From assembly GCF_954871325.1 (NCBI RefSeq), contig NC_088778.1:9457743-9521742 (forward strand): DNA of 64,000 bases, in the 5' to 3' direction. This DNA comes from Gordionus sp. m RMFG-2023. Its lineage: Eukaryota > Nematomorpha > Gordioida > Chordodea > Parachordodidae. A model generated the notes under the pieces. The model had not been told where the DNA came from, did not search any database, and saw only the letters and a program-made list of their open reading frames with translations. Below, in pieces: positions 54,101 through 62,282 of the stretch (the stretch's first letter is position 1; each line of letters begins with the position of its first letter). The translations under genes were made by a program, and so were the position numbers.

Positions 54101-57100
54101 TCTATATTACTTTTTTTACAATTTTTTTTTTGTATATTAATCATTTACCGTGTCACCTAGGTCGACTTAATATTAAATCGCCAAAAAGTAAAAGAATTTT
54201 TTTTAAAAAAACGATAATAAAATAATAACACTACTATCAAATAGTTAAAACAAACCAAAATAGGGTGTCCTAGTTCAAAAGCCATTTAGGTTATACGAAA
54301 AAAACAATTAAGTATCAAAATTAAGTCGACCCAGGACACTGCCTTACTGTATTCTTCCAATCACCAATTAGAATGTTAAAATATAATTTAGAAAAATCCT
54401 TTATTTGCATTTATATGATGTGATTTCTTATCTATACAAGGAATATATTTTTTTTACATGCTCTCCTGAAAACTTTAAAATGGATATAGAACACTATAAT
54501 ACTCAACCAACGATATATAATATTTATATAATGCTATTTTTTGTTGTTGTCCATAAATTCATTTTTATTTGCTACTTTATCATTTTAATAAATTTTTTTT
54601 TTGAAAAAACAATAAATTATCGACAGCTAATTAAAAGATTTACTAAATTTTTTTAAAATATCTGCCCCCTCTTCACGAGAATAATAAATAATAATCGCAA
54701 TATTTTTTTTAGATCTCAAGGGAGGTTATAATGAATACACGGCAAAAATAAACCTATATTATAATTAATTAACACTCATATTTATTTATTTACTCTTTTT
54801 TCCCAGAACGTATCTGATAAAGATGGACAGGAGGCCCTTTTATTTGTGTTCAATCGTCAAACGAATATATTTATGGGCCTAGTGAAGGTCAAAATTTCCG
54901 GACTCAATATTAAAGCCAATATCATTGATCCTGCTCAAATTCATTCGAACATGGAAGGAAACGATGGGAATTTAGTGCGGATCGATGGTATGGAATGGGT
55001 TATTAAGTAATGGCCATTGTTTTTAATAAAATTAATATATTGCAAAAAACAAAATTTAAAACGAAGAAATATTTCTCATACTAAAGAATGAATAAGCAGT
55101 AATCCTTGCCATTTTTTTAAGATAAATAAAACTAGTGGAAATAATTCATTATTATAATATTTTTTTTATAATAGCGGTTTATTATTATGTTATACATTTT
55201 CATACCTCATTTAATATTTAATAAATTTATAGAAAATTAGTGGATATCAAACGTATAAACTTAACTTCACCTGTTATATTCAATAATTTATTGGAAAATT
55301 TGCTCCGATCTTCTATGAAAATAATAGTAAATATTTTCTTTTTTTTATAAATAGAAATATATATTTGAAATATCTTTTGAAGTTCTTCTTGATATTTTTA
55401 ACGGGCCTATATAAAATCGATCAAAAATAACATGATTTTGTGGGAGTCTTAGGATTTGGGGAAAATTTTATATGCAAACTTACATGTCAAAGCAATGTTA
55501 AAATTTTAGTATCCTAGCTCTTATATTTTAAAAATATTAAGGGCCAGTCAAAATATGAAAAATAATTATTTTTACGCTTATCGATTGTCATTCAATTAAA
55601 GATTTACCAATAACAACAGAATTATAGATAATGATTCTAATATCAAGATAAAGTGCATGCTATATGTTCTCAAAATATTTTTATTCTTATTTTAAATAAC
55701 TGTCCATTTAACCCCATTCTGATTTAATATTTTTTTAATAAGCATAAAAATAGTAATTTTTTATACTTTGACCATTGATATCTTCAAAGTTATAAATGCT
55801 AATGGACTAAAATTTGAGCTCCGGAAAATCTTGATCTTGACATAAAAGGACCACTTGTCAATATTTTTTATTTGATAGTAATATACAAGCTTAATAAAAA
55901 GCCCTTTGCTTTATTATTGGTGGGAGTGCTCTGACTTTGTTTTCAAAGTCGACAATAAATAATTTTTTTTTATTACAGTAACCTCTTTATAGTTAGTTAT
56001 GAAAGTCCTGTCAGAAGCCTATCATGTTAAATAATTTAATTATAGTTATCTATTTATAGTAATCGCAATTATTAAAACGTAATGTACTATTGATATTTTA
56101 TTTAAAAAATATTTTTTATTATTTTTTGATAAAAATGCAGTATTTGCAACGAATATTTAAATTTAATTCAATAAAAAAGTTGTCTTAATTAATTATACTA
56201 AAAATTAATAAAGAGAATATTTTTTCTTTATACCCACCTAAAGCTAATTATATCGGATATAGATAAATTTCACTGTATTCAATTAAATCTCATGTACTCG
56301 TTTGGGTTCGAAATTTAATTACTATTTATCTATTTTTAAAATCTAATTCATTTTAAAATAAATGTTGAATAGAGCACTCCAATCAAACCGTCATTTATAT
56401 ATATTAATAATTTTGGAGTCCTTTTTGCTTTTTGCAAAAAAATCAACCTTACTTAATGTTTTCACTTATTACCCTGTATTCATAGTTAGCGGAATTCATG
56501 GCGAAATATACAAAATATCTTAATTTTTGTATACCTCGCTGCGAATTCATGAACTGTGAATGCAGGATATGGCCTCTTTTACTTGTTATTGTCTCAGAAT
56601 TTAAATAGATGTCATAATAAAAAGTATCTAATAACTGATTCTGACTATTACGGAAATAATAAAAATTTATCGAAATATTGATAAGGGGATAACATTTCCT
56701 GCACATAACTAAAACTTCAAATTTATTACTGACCTCTATTTACCAGGGCTTCCTGATTTAAAAATTAAATTCTAAAAGAAGATAATTTGGGCCATTCTTA
56801 TTATGTGAAGGAAAACTTAATGAGATAGAAAAAATAATTTAATTTTCAATTATTTCTTTTCTTTTTTTTAAAAAAATATTTATTTTTAAATTTCATTTTA
56901 AAAAAAATTCAAGGAATTGGACGTTCAGTTTGTGACTTATTTGTTCAAATATTTTGACAATATTTCGACGACGTATTAAAAATTTTAGCTCAACGATAGA
57001 AAAATTTAGAAAAAATACTATTATTCCATCTAATTTATTTATTCATTTTTATAACATTTTTTATTTTACAACAACCATACAAACATTCGATTGAAATTAG

Positions 57101-60100
57101 ATTTTATTTTTAGTGAATTCTGAATTTTTATATTATACTCCTGGGTTCTTTATGTTTTTTGGATTTATAGATTTAGCATATAGTCGCTAGTTTATTAATA
57201 TAGCCTTCTAAAATCCATTTCGATCGAAAGCCATTTTTTAAAAATAACGTCATTGTCAAAAACACTTAGGAAGAACTATATTTTATTAAATATAAAAAAA
57301 CACACCAAATATTTGGGGGAAGGGAGTTTTTTTATGAAAAAAGATAAAGGGAATTCTCCAAGGAATTATATGGGGTTTGCTAATGAGTAAGAAATGTTAA
57401 TAAATTTTATTCATTCTTATATTTTCCTTATATAAAACTGATTGATTGTTTAGTAATTAATATTTTTATAAATTTGCTAACTAAAAATTTATAAAAAGAG
57501 TGCTAAAATATTTGTATCAAAGTATTATAACTATATTTTATGATTCATTTTTGCAAATTACTTTTAATATATAATGTGTGATAATATTGTAAACCTTTTT
57601 TTTTAAAAAAATAATAGTATTTATAAAAAAAAATAATATATTATGCAATTGATTTTATTTTTAAATTAATATACAAATATACATAGCTATTTAGTTTCTT
57701 ATATATATTTTAATTATGGTCTTCAAGTTCATATATTATATAATATATAAATATAGTTTTAAACAATTTAATAAAAATATATAATTATGCTATGACTTTC
57801 TATCAGAATTGTGATTACCATTATTTTTTTTCTTTTCGTCGAAAAGGGTTATCAAAAAAATTCTTTTTAATCTTAAAATTTTAATTAATTTAAATGTCAT
57901 TATTTTTTTCTTCTTAATCTTTATAATAGAATTGCAATAATATATCACTATTTAGGATAGACCAAAGCCAGTCAACTTTGTGGTGAGTGACCATATAACT
58001 ATTATACTGAAAATGTTCATCTTATTATAAAGACTTATACAAATTTAAATCATAATATAGAATATTTAATATAAGATACATTATAGTTAGGTATAACAAA
58101 TCATTGTTATTAAAAATTTAATATATCCACTTTTTACCGTTCTTACACTTAATAACGAATTGATATTTTTTTGGTTTCAGTATTTTTAAGTCTATTTTAT
58201 TCTCAAGAAACATTTACACCATTATATTATAGCTCATTTATGAATTCTCATATTTAAATAAGAATGAATATGCTTTATACACTACTAGATTGAATTAGAC
58301 TTTTAAGTTATAAATGCTTTTTTGTTAATAATAGTAATAGCTCAAATCTGTTAATTATTAATTTGAATACTTATATTTTTATTTTCACTTAATAAATAAA
58401 AATATAGCATACAGTTTTGGTTTTTTAAAATATTTGATTACTGGATTGACTTGACCCAGGCATTCTACCATATGAGAATGACGCAAAATCGTCACTAGGG
58501 GGCAGACAGGGAGTTATTAAGGCACTATCATCATTAGAATAATGAGGAGAGGGGTAAATGAATTTAAAAAGTGTAGGTATGTAGAAGTGCCTAACCTAAC
58601 CCATCAAATAAATGAATACTGTTAAGGTAAAAATATAAACTGAGGCAAGTTATTTGAATGAATAAATTTTAATATTTCTATGTTTTAAGGATATAAGTAG
58701 AAATTTTAAAAATATATATAAGTGTGGTTCTTATATGCCTACACTAAAAAGGGGCGGGGTACGGCTAGTGCTAGTATGTGGAATAGTACTTTTTAGCTTG
58801 AGGAGGTAGAGATTGTAAATAGGAGATTAAGTTGCTTTGTGCAAGTGGAGAACATATGATTGCTAAGATTGATACACTAAAAGGTGTATTTTTTTTATCA
58901 CAGAAGCAGCAATGACTGCTGGTGACAGGATGGTATGAATTACGAGTATTATTTAAATAATTTTAATCTTTCCGCAGTATAAAGAAATTCAAATATACAT
59001 ATATTTATAAACCATGATAGTTGGACACATTTATATTTAAAAAGAGCCTTTATTAGGTAGCAATTGGATGGCCGCAACTTGTTTTTTCTTTTTGAAATTG
59101 CAACGTACACTCATTTTATAGATTATCGGTGGTGTTACTGTGAATAGATTTTCACCCGTTAACCCTATGAGATGAACTAACCTCTGAGGGTATTTTTGTA
59201 GAAGTTTTTGGCACGTACCAGACGGGAAATTTTATTCGCATCGGTTGGGTCCTGGGCTTATTTTTTTTAAACATTTCAGCTGCACCTCTGATTATCGGAT
59301 GCACTGAAGTTTGCGAAATACCAGTTTCTCTGGATATTGGATGAATTGTTCTGTGGATGCCAGATCGGCCTTGGCTCAACACGAGTGTTTCAAATCAACA
59401 TTTTCCATAGTACAAGCTGTATGTGGTCTACCACCACCATACCGTTTTTCTGCTGATCCCATAGCATCAATTTTTGCAATCAATTCTCCTTTAAAAGCCT
59501 TGGCTCCTTAATCTTTTTCTTGCAGTAATATTTTAATTAAACCCATATTTTACTGAAAATCTTTTTTTTATTATCGCCTGCTTAAATGTAAAGTTTAATT
59601 TAAAAAAAATAAAATAATTTTTACATCTTCGAAAGTTCGAATTTTGTTTGTCCCACTTTGAATGTGCATAACTTTTGGACTCTGATGAAATTTTCTGAAA
59701 ACACTGATAATTTATCCTCTTAAATCTATAAAATTTTATTGAATTACTTTTAGAATTGACAGATTTATTGCCAAAACAAAGGGGTAATAGTTCAATTGTA
59801 TACGCACTATATCTTTATAATCGTGATGTAAATTCGTTTTAAGAATAAAAATTGTATATGACTATTGTTAATCTAAAATACTTTTATTTACAAATTAAAA
59901 GACACTATTTTTTTTATTTCGGTCACCTCATAACTTTTCTTTAGGAAAATATTTATTTTATCCAGATAATTTATTCGTATACCCTATTGTTAGTAAATAA
60001 TGCAGCTTTCCTATTTCTGTTTTGTAGAAAACTTATTACTTTTATGTTTTCATATTGAAGAACGAACTAATTTAATGCTATATTTCATAGACCTGCAGGC

Positions 60101-61149
60101 CAGGAACCCGGCCTTGAACGGGCAAAAAAGGATATAAACGATTTTAGAAATCTGGGGTTAACTCAAAATGTTAAAGATTTTGGGCAGAATCGATTTTTAA
60201 GAAATAATATAAATTAATCAGTTCGAAGTTCATATAATGGACCGTTTAATTTTCCCCTTTGAAACAATATGCAAAATGACAAAATAAAAATTGTGGGCCG
60301 AGTCGAAAAATATTAATTTTTAAAAAAGGGCAGAGCCTTTGATTATGACATCTGTATATATACACAGTAACCGTTTCGATTAACCTCATTTAAATGCGGC
60401 ATCAAAACATGCAACTCACAATGGTAACATGCTTTTTTGTGATTTCTTTACTAATATCTCTTATTTCGAATGCTCATTTCTTTTTTATTTGTTATAAATA
60501 ATCCTAATATAATATATCAATTTGTTTTTTATTGCATTTATTCCTTTTAAATATCAGTTTAGATATTATACATTGCTTTGCTTCAGAGTAATCAGCATGA
60601 GATTACTTTTCACCACTTTATATGGCGGAAATTTCAAGTAGTTATTTCTAATTTTATTTTCGGTCAAGACTTCTTTAATTTTTATACGCGCTAGCACTCA
60701 ACTGAGAATATATTTATAACACTTTCCCTTTGCTAAAGACCGCGTTTTATCTACCTTATAAATAAATTTAAATTAACAACCCCGCAATTCCCCTTTCCTA
60801 GCCTTCGCTCTCATTCAGATATACTGCCAAAGGCCTCATCCCAGGCCATTTTCTATTCTCCGTTGGGCCCGGTTGAAGGCAAGGGAAATGGTAATCACAT
60901 ATTTTTCTAATCCTATAAAATATTGTCATGAATAAATATATTTTATAAAAGTGTTAGGTACATTTTGACATTTTAAGGAAATTTTAACTTTTTGTAAAAT
61001 TAAATAAACTCGTTTATAAATTATAAAAAAAAATTGTTCCATCTTTTTTGAAAGTATGTCCTTCTTTAGGCTATATTTTGAATAAAAAGTGTATTAGGGA
61101 CGGTATACCTTTGGATGAGGACGGGCCTGCCTTCTGGATAATAACATAA
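23426..61149 (+). CDS. YTHDC2/Bgcn-like DExH protein with degenerate helicase and YTH motifs (whole gene)
   Basis: YTHDC2 is a 3'-5' RNA helicase and m6A reader that controls the switch to meiosis; Bgcn is its Drosophila relative that lacks key ATPase residues. Thirty-one exons from 23426 to 55326 were rebuilt by similarity and join in phase throughout (5,352 nt, 1,784 codons). One or more further exons end at TAA 61147-61149. The order R3H, RecA1, ankyrin insert, RecA2, HA2/winged helix, OB-like region, QPSGIGQRP motif and YTH matches YTHDC2 exactly. The protein is longer than human YTHDC2 because of N- and S-rich insertions. Catalytic motifs are replaced, but no frame is broken, so this looks like a functional gene with a non-enzymatic role. 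Introns range from 39 nt to about 5.7 kb (the largest, 29559-35219, holds a hAT element). Exons are given in the domain entries. Confidence 0.9.
24115..26710. other. Intron 4 of the YTHDC2-like gene
   Basis: 2.6 kb, AT-rich, no exon recognised. Holds the tandem array at 25156-25480, a low-complexity stretch with CAAGCC/GACCAG words at about 25600-25880 and a 16-base C run at 26643-26658 just before exon 5. Confidence 0.6.
25156..25480. repeat. Degenerate tandem array of TTTTAYAGAGAATG units
   Basis: About 20 contiguous units of 12-17 bp built on ACAGAGAA or ATAGAGAA preceded by T runs. Some form higher-order copies: a block with GTATTTTACAGAGAAATT recurs at about 25258 and 25337. There are no spacers of constant length, so it is a minisatellite inside an intron and not a CRISPR array. 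Confidence 0.8.
26711..29558 (+). CDS. YTHDC2-like exons 5-9: RecA1 helicase domain
   Basis: Exons 26711-26877, 27601-27703, 28321-28498, 29150-29213 and 29506-29558, all in phase. Exon 5 carries motif Ia as FIQNTRL (YTHDC2 has CTQPRR) and the conserved GQTAGYQIRLES. Exon 6 has VSPTTILTYCTPWVFLRN, where the usual TNG of CTNGVLLR is TPW. Exon 7 starts exactly at motif II and reads DDINDRVKCVDLIL in place of DEVHERDRFSDFLL, so the catalytic E and H are D and N. Motif III is LLNTG instead of LSSA. Exons 8-9 (APRDQAKVDVLEYYLEDTLK) match the linker after RecA1. Introns of 442-723 nt between them hold nothing recognised except a CAGAGACCTG fragment at 27203. Confidence 0.88.
26878..27600. other. 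Intron 5 with a hAT-MITE-like fragment
   Basis: AT-rich. At 27203 the sequence CAGAGACCTGTAGATGTACC matches the end of the complete MITE at 52693-53055, followed by GCCCTGCCCGG and GGCCTGGCCTGGG words up to about 27385. The far end is not recognisable, so this is a truncated or diverged copy. Confidence 0.5.
32461..34824. mobile_element. Nested element with perfect 36-bp inverted ends
   Basis: Bases 32461-32496 and 34789-34824 are exact reverse complements, starting TTGGGATATGGAATCTCG. Each terminus is itself an imperfect palindrome (TTGGGAT...ATCCCAA). Next to the left end lies a further hairpin with arms AACGTGGGGATTC (32495-32528), and next to the right end one with 31-bp arms (34668-34698 and 34757-34787). 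A minus-strand stretch at 34401-34709 contains LGDHVLLPIHRTDR and LVGKILKIEKN, weakly like the C-terminal part of Ginger/KRBA2-type integrases. No target duplication could be seen. Family unknown. Confidence 0.65.
33077..33506. repeat. Tandem duplications inside the nested element
   Basis: A unit of about 167 bp (starting CATATTTTAATTTTTC) at 33077 is repeated at 33244. Its tail, ending AAACTTAAACTCTATTCAT, then recurs three times at about 42-bp intervals (33380-33506). Confidence 0.75.
35220..38981 (+). CDS. YTHDC2-like exons 10-14: ankyrin insert between the RecA domains
   Basis: Exons 35220-35368, 36725-36956, 37162-37284, 37898-38033 and 38641-38981. The pre-ankyrin helix LDKYIDKSLEEVWL matches the IKEMDACLSDIWL region of YTHDC2. 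Ankyrin-type repeats follow: SLDCNAFMLSAALGLNHCLT and LNGWTALHWAKHFNRTHSVA, the latter close to NGWMALDWAKHFGQTEIVD of YTHDC2. Exon 14 has an N- and E-rich spacer, then LSLLFYEKCFASRNRDQLRI leading to RecA2. Such an ankyrin insert is a hallmark of YTHDC2 and Bgcn. The junction of exons 12 and 13 rests on a GTAAAA donor and a TATAAG acceptor and is the least certain of the set. Confidence 0.82.
35369..36724. other. Intron 10 with C tract and GAACC-word array
   Basis: 13-base C run at 35395-35407. From about 35740 to 36330 words such as CGAACCTAA, GAACCGTT and CCGAACC recur, as in other short motif-array elements of this window. Minus-strand open stretches here are not supported as genes. Confidence 0.45.
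39335..42139 (+). CDS. YTHDC2-like exons 15-19: RecA2 helicase domain
   Basis: Exons 39335-39437, 39870-39951, 41027-41107, 41527-41609 and 41761-42139, in phase. Motif IV region RHILLFLPTFDDISRFKD matches AVLIFLPGYDEIVGLRD. FVMYADMHPTDLKQIYSAAK matches the segment before motif V. Motif V is LSTEIGETILPL (YTHDC2 LSTNIAETSITV). The motif VI position, aligned through KLCWISK and AGYEGSCSKLFF, reads GSWILAGY where YTHDC2 has QRKGRAGR, so its arginines are gone. Exon 19 has an insertion of about 35 residues and then DLSDILIQAKHLIPVNSS and DFLCKAPEP, closely matching YTHDC2. Donors GTTATT and GTTAAA are unusual but fit the phases. Confidence 0.87.
39952..41026. other. Intron 16 with G tracts
   Basis: About 1.1 kb, AT-rich, with G runs at 40259-40267 and 40884-40893 and a palindromic TAGGCCT word pair at about 40685-40705. 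No exon recognised. Confidence 0.45.
42635..47083 (+). CDS. YTHDC2-like exons 20-23: winged-helix/HA2 region and start of OB region
   Basis: Exons 42635-42831, 43353-43494, 44329-44490 and 46777-47083. Exon 20: DLTELGQHSLDIPLHPKW and HALVLKCLDPVLTVVSSLA, the ratchet/HA2 core. Exon 21: SEKASFSDHMVLIRIFQ. Exon 22: KARLEGREPQFC and TLRSHILGQLRACGLIKS. Exon 23: an N/S-rich insertion followed by FGDIRDCNSNSEHWAVVKA and LAMGLYPNI, nearly identical in pattern to YTHDC2 (GDIRDVNTNSENWAVVKAAL). These scaffold parts are far better conserved than the catalytic motifs. Confidence 0.9.
44491..46776. other. Intron 22 with an AACCGAA-word array
   Basis: 2.3 kb, AT-rich. From about 46420 to 46740 the words CGAACCG, AACCGAA and GTTATAAA recur in both directions, probably a non-autonomous element with subterminal motif arrays. 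No exon seen. Confidence 0.45.
47084..48292. other. Intron 23
   Basis: 1.2 kb, AT-rich. A 92-codon open stretch at 47212-47490 has no recognisable match and lies wholly inside the intron; I see nothing else. Confidence 0.45.
48293..50652 (+). CDS. YTHDC2-like exons 24-28: OB-like region to the QPSGIGQRP motif
   Basis: Exons 48293-48440, 49021-49267, 49608-49752, 49962-50305 and 50418-50652, in phase. Exon 25 has RLPSEWIVFDHYF (YTHDC2 ALPTDWLIYDEM). Exon 26 has GGCSVISPVVIALFVGP (CCSAVTPVTILVFCGP). Exon 27 has an acidic S/N-rich insertion, then LHLRQKYHALTLRRLKHPSK and PWTNTDE. Exon 28 has FSQPSGIGQRPKPMPTE, one of the best conserved YTHDC2 segments, followed by an N-rich linker. Confidence 0.9.
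51930..52400 (+). mobile_element. hAT transposase relic
   Basis: Broken plus-strand translation contains HNVLIMLESISGANKN and FFRSEIETHL. These match HNILIMLESIYSVNKI and LFRSEIETHK of the hAT element at 29689-34966, so the two are the same family. Stops and frameshifts are frequent; termini not found. It is in the opposite orientation to the first copy and in another intron of the same gene. Confidence 0.65.
52693..53055. mobile_element. hAT-type MITE with perfect 8-bp target duplication
   Basis: 363 bp. Left end CAGAGACCTTCA, right end in reverse CAGAGACCTGAG. Flanked by the exact duplication TACGGTAT (52685-52692 and 53056-53063). The inside carries many GCCC, GGCCC and CAAGCCC words near both ends, in inverted orientation. 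No coding capacity. The perfect duplication suggests a fairly recent insertion. Confidence 0.88.
53751..55326 (+). CDS. YTHDC2-like exons 29-31: degenerate YTH domain
   Basis: Exons 53751-54043, 54807-55006 and 55233-55326, in phase. LKFALLKIYTEEGLDF fits the first YTH strand (RYFIMKSSNLRNLE in YTHDC2; FFVIKSYSEDD in YTHDF). EALLFVFNRQTNIFMGLVKV fits VYLVFSVQGSGHFQGFSRM. GMEWVIKKLVDIKRINL and FNNLLENLLRSSMKII fit FKVEWIRKESLPF and HHLLNPWNDNKKVQI. The only tryptophan is the one of the EWI strand, so both cage tryptophans expected in m6A readers are absent. An N/S-rich loop interrupts the fold. Assignment rests on position and pattern; similarity is weak on its own. Confidence 0.7.
54044..54806. 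other. Intron 29
   Basis: AT-rich. An 83-codon open stretch at 54405-54656 has the composition of AT-rich non-coding DNA (F, I, Y, K). GTCGACTTAA at 54161 and TTAAGTCGAC at 54321 are inverted words about 160 bp apart, possibly ends of a small palindromic element. Nothing else seen. Confidence 0.4.
57956..57982 (+). other. Candidate 27-nt microexon
   Basis: ATTTAG|GAT...GTG|GTGAGT. The donor is among the best matches to consensus in the window. In phase 0 it reads DRPKPVNFV, which resembles NEHKPVKI/NDNKKVQI in the last part of YTH domains. Being 27 nt it keeps the frame, so its use could be optional. Support is only the splice sites and this short match. Confidence 0.3.
59150..59515 (-). mobile_element. 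Mariner/Tc1 superfamily relic
   Basis: The minus strand reads GELIAKIDAMGSAEKRYGGG and RPHTACTMENVDL in one frame, then LSQGRSGIHRTIHPISRETG and ISQTSVHPIIRGAAEMFKK in another. These fit the linker and second helix-turn-helix of mariner-like transposases (typical SGRPRT, LSQ..., RETGI..SSV.RII). The frame shifts near 59385 and an in-frame stop follows. The catalytic DDE part is missing and no ends were found. Confidence 0.65.
60802..61149 (+). CDS. YTHDC2-like terminal exons (uncertain start)
   Basis: The terminal exon 61070-61149 (CTTTAG acceptor) reads YILNKKCIRDGIPLDEDG then PAFWIIT and TAA, matching the last YTH strand KKVQISRDGQELEPL. An exon at 60802-60890 ends AATG|GTAATC in phase 1, which fits the phase-1 start of the terminal exon and gives SLRSHSDILPKASSQAIF before it. 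Its start at 60802 is phase 2 while exon 31 ends in phase 0. Either the acceptor is the later CAAAG before GCC at about 60833 (phase 0), or an exon is missing, or exon 31 joins directly to TGT at 61090. Stop at 61147-61149. Confidence 0.5.
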
Positions 61150-61540
61150 TCCTATATATGCTACATACTAGTATATAACAGTGCCCTTTTTAGACACAAA
61201 TGGACGTGTCTAAAAAGCTATACATCGATGATAATATATTTATGGCCATGTAAATTTTTTAAAAACTCAGTAATAAGTATTAGTGCCCTATCAACTTTTT
61301 TAAAATAGGCCCTATCCAACGGGTCAGACGAAAATTTATTTATAGACCTTGCCTGACATGGGTTCGCAGTTAATATAGGGCTCCAGTTGATATAGTCTAT
61401 TATTTTTCCGACTTTTTGAATGTTATAATGATATATTTTTAATTTTTCTATTAACTAAATTTTAACAAAATTTATAACAATCAATACTTTTTTTATAACA
61501 TAATTTAAAATCGGTAGTAAAAATTTATCTATAAAAACAC
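61150..61540. other. Short intergenic spacer with a perfect hairpin
   Basis: 391 bp between the YTHDC2-like stop and the LC8 start. Contains the hairpin at 61186-61217 and, at 61283-61400, GCCC/GGGC words suggesting another short element. It must hold the 3' end of one gene and the promoter of the next. Confidence 0.5.
61186..61217. repeat. Perfect 12-bp-arm inverted repeat
   Basis: CTTTTTAGACAC, 8-base loop, GTGTCTAAAAAG. Lies 37 bp after the YTHDC2-like stop codon, so probably within its 3' UTR. It could be an RNA stem or the remains of a small element. Confidence 0.7.
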
Positions 61541-61831
61541 ATGGACTTAAAAGTTGTAATAAAAAAAGTAGACATGCCAACCCCATTACAAGATTACATT
61601 ATCAATAGAACCAAATGTTTGATGGCTTCTAATTCAAAGGATTCAGAAATTGCTAGAATATTGAAAACTGAAGTGCAAAATATGAACGAACCCTATTGGC
61701 ATTGCGTGGTTGGTAAGAAATTTTCAAGTTACATATCATACGAAGCGGGATGTTTCTTATGGTTTAAAATTGACAATAAAATATTCCTCATATTCAAATC
61801 TTTGTACTTCCCCAAGGAATTGCCTCACTAA
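61541..61831 (+). CDS. LC8-type dynein light chain, divergent, single exon
   Basis: LC8 proteins are dimeric hubs that bind short linear motifs in the dynein intermediate chain and many other partners. The 96-residue frame aligns end to end: VVIKKVDMPTPLQDYI (LC8 AVIKNADMSEEMQQD), ARILKTEVQNMNEPYWHCVV and GKKFSSYISYEAG (LC8 PTWHCIVGRNFGSYVTHE), then FLIFKS. The WHC histidine of the dimer interface and the F-x-SY groove segment are kept, while LC8's THE reads SYE. Ordinary LC8 is 89 residues and ends FKSG; here 10 extra residues (LYFPKELPH) follow FKS. LC8 is normally almost invariant, so this is a derived paralogue. No intron, so it may have arisen as a retrocopy. Flatworms and some other invertebrates have expanded LC8 families. 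Confidence 0.88.
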   Translation: MDLKVVIKKVDMPTPLQDYIINRTKCLMASNSKDSEIARILKTEVQNMNEPYWHCVVGKKFSSYISYEAGCFLWFKIDNKIFLIFKSLYFPKELPH

Positions 61832-62282
61832 CATAATAGGCATAAAACGAAACATGTATAATTATAGAGATGGATTTTAATTTTGACCTGCAAATTTTGA
61901 CATAAATAAAAATGCTGTTATAAAAATTAAGGTAAAATAATGTTATTGTAAGTTATATATTTTTAATTTCAAATGATAAAAAAAATTATGGTTTATGATT
62001 TGACACACAACGTAGCAAATAAATGATTATTATCAAAGACTTATGAATGACTTAATATAGGATAGAGACTTTCTAGTTGAACCTATTTATAATCGCTAAA
62101 TTTAAACTAAGCGCGTGCATCGCGCTCTCTATAAATTTAGGCCTACGATGAATCCGATAAAACATTTCTTAGGATTTAGTTTAATTTCAAATAATGATAA
62201 AAATTTCTAAACTCAGGTCGTGTTCTTAATGGATTTCTTTTATTTTAGATTATTTTATAATATACATATAATACTATTATTA
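61832..62282. other. Convergent intergenic spacer
   Basis: AT-rich 3' flank shared by the LC8 gene and the nuclear receptor gene. Contains a GC-rich island AGCGCGTGCATCGCGCT at 62110-62126, a perfect 6-bp-arm hairpin and rare CpG cluster. No gene seen. Confidence 0.5.

Larger units (their letters stand above)
55327..60801. other. Last long intron region of the YTHDC2-like gene
   Basis: 5.5 kb of AT-rich DNA with no clear exon except a possible 27-nt microexon at 57956-57982. Contains a mariner relic near 59150-59515 and another short element-like stretch with GCCCGG words at 60090-60345. Confidence 0.5.

Noticed and set aside
59311-59511. 66-codon plus-strand frame
   Set aside because: Antisense of the mariner relic, which reads as a transposase on the minus strand.
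23426-61149. YTHDC2-like gene as a pseudogene because its helicase motifs are lost
   Set aside because: All 31 exons join in phase without a stop and scaffold motifs are strongly conserved, so decay is confined to catalytic sites.
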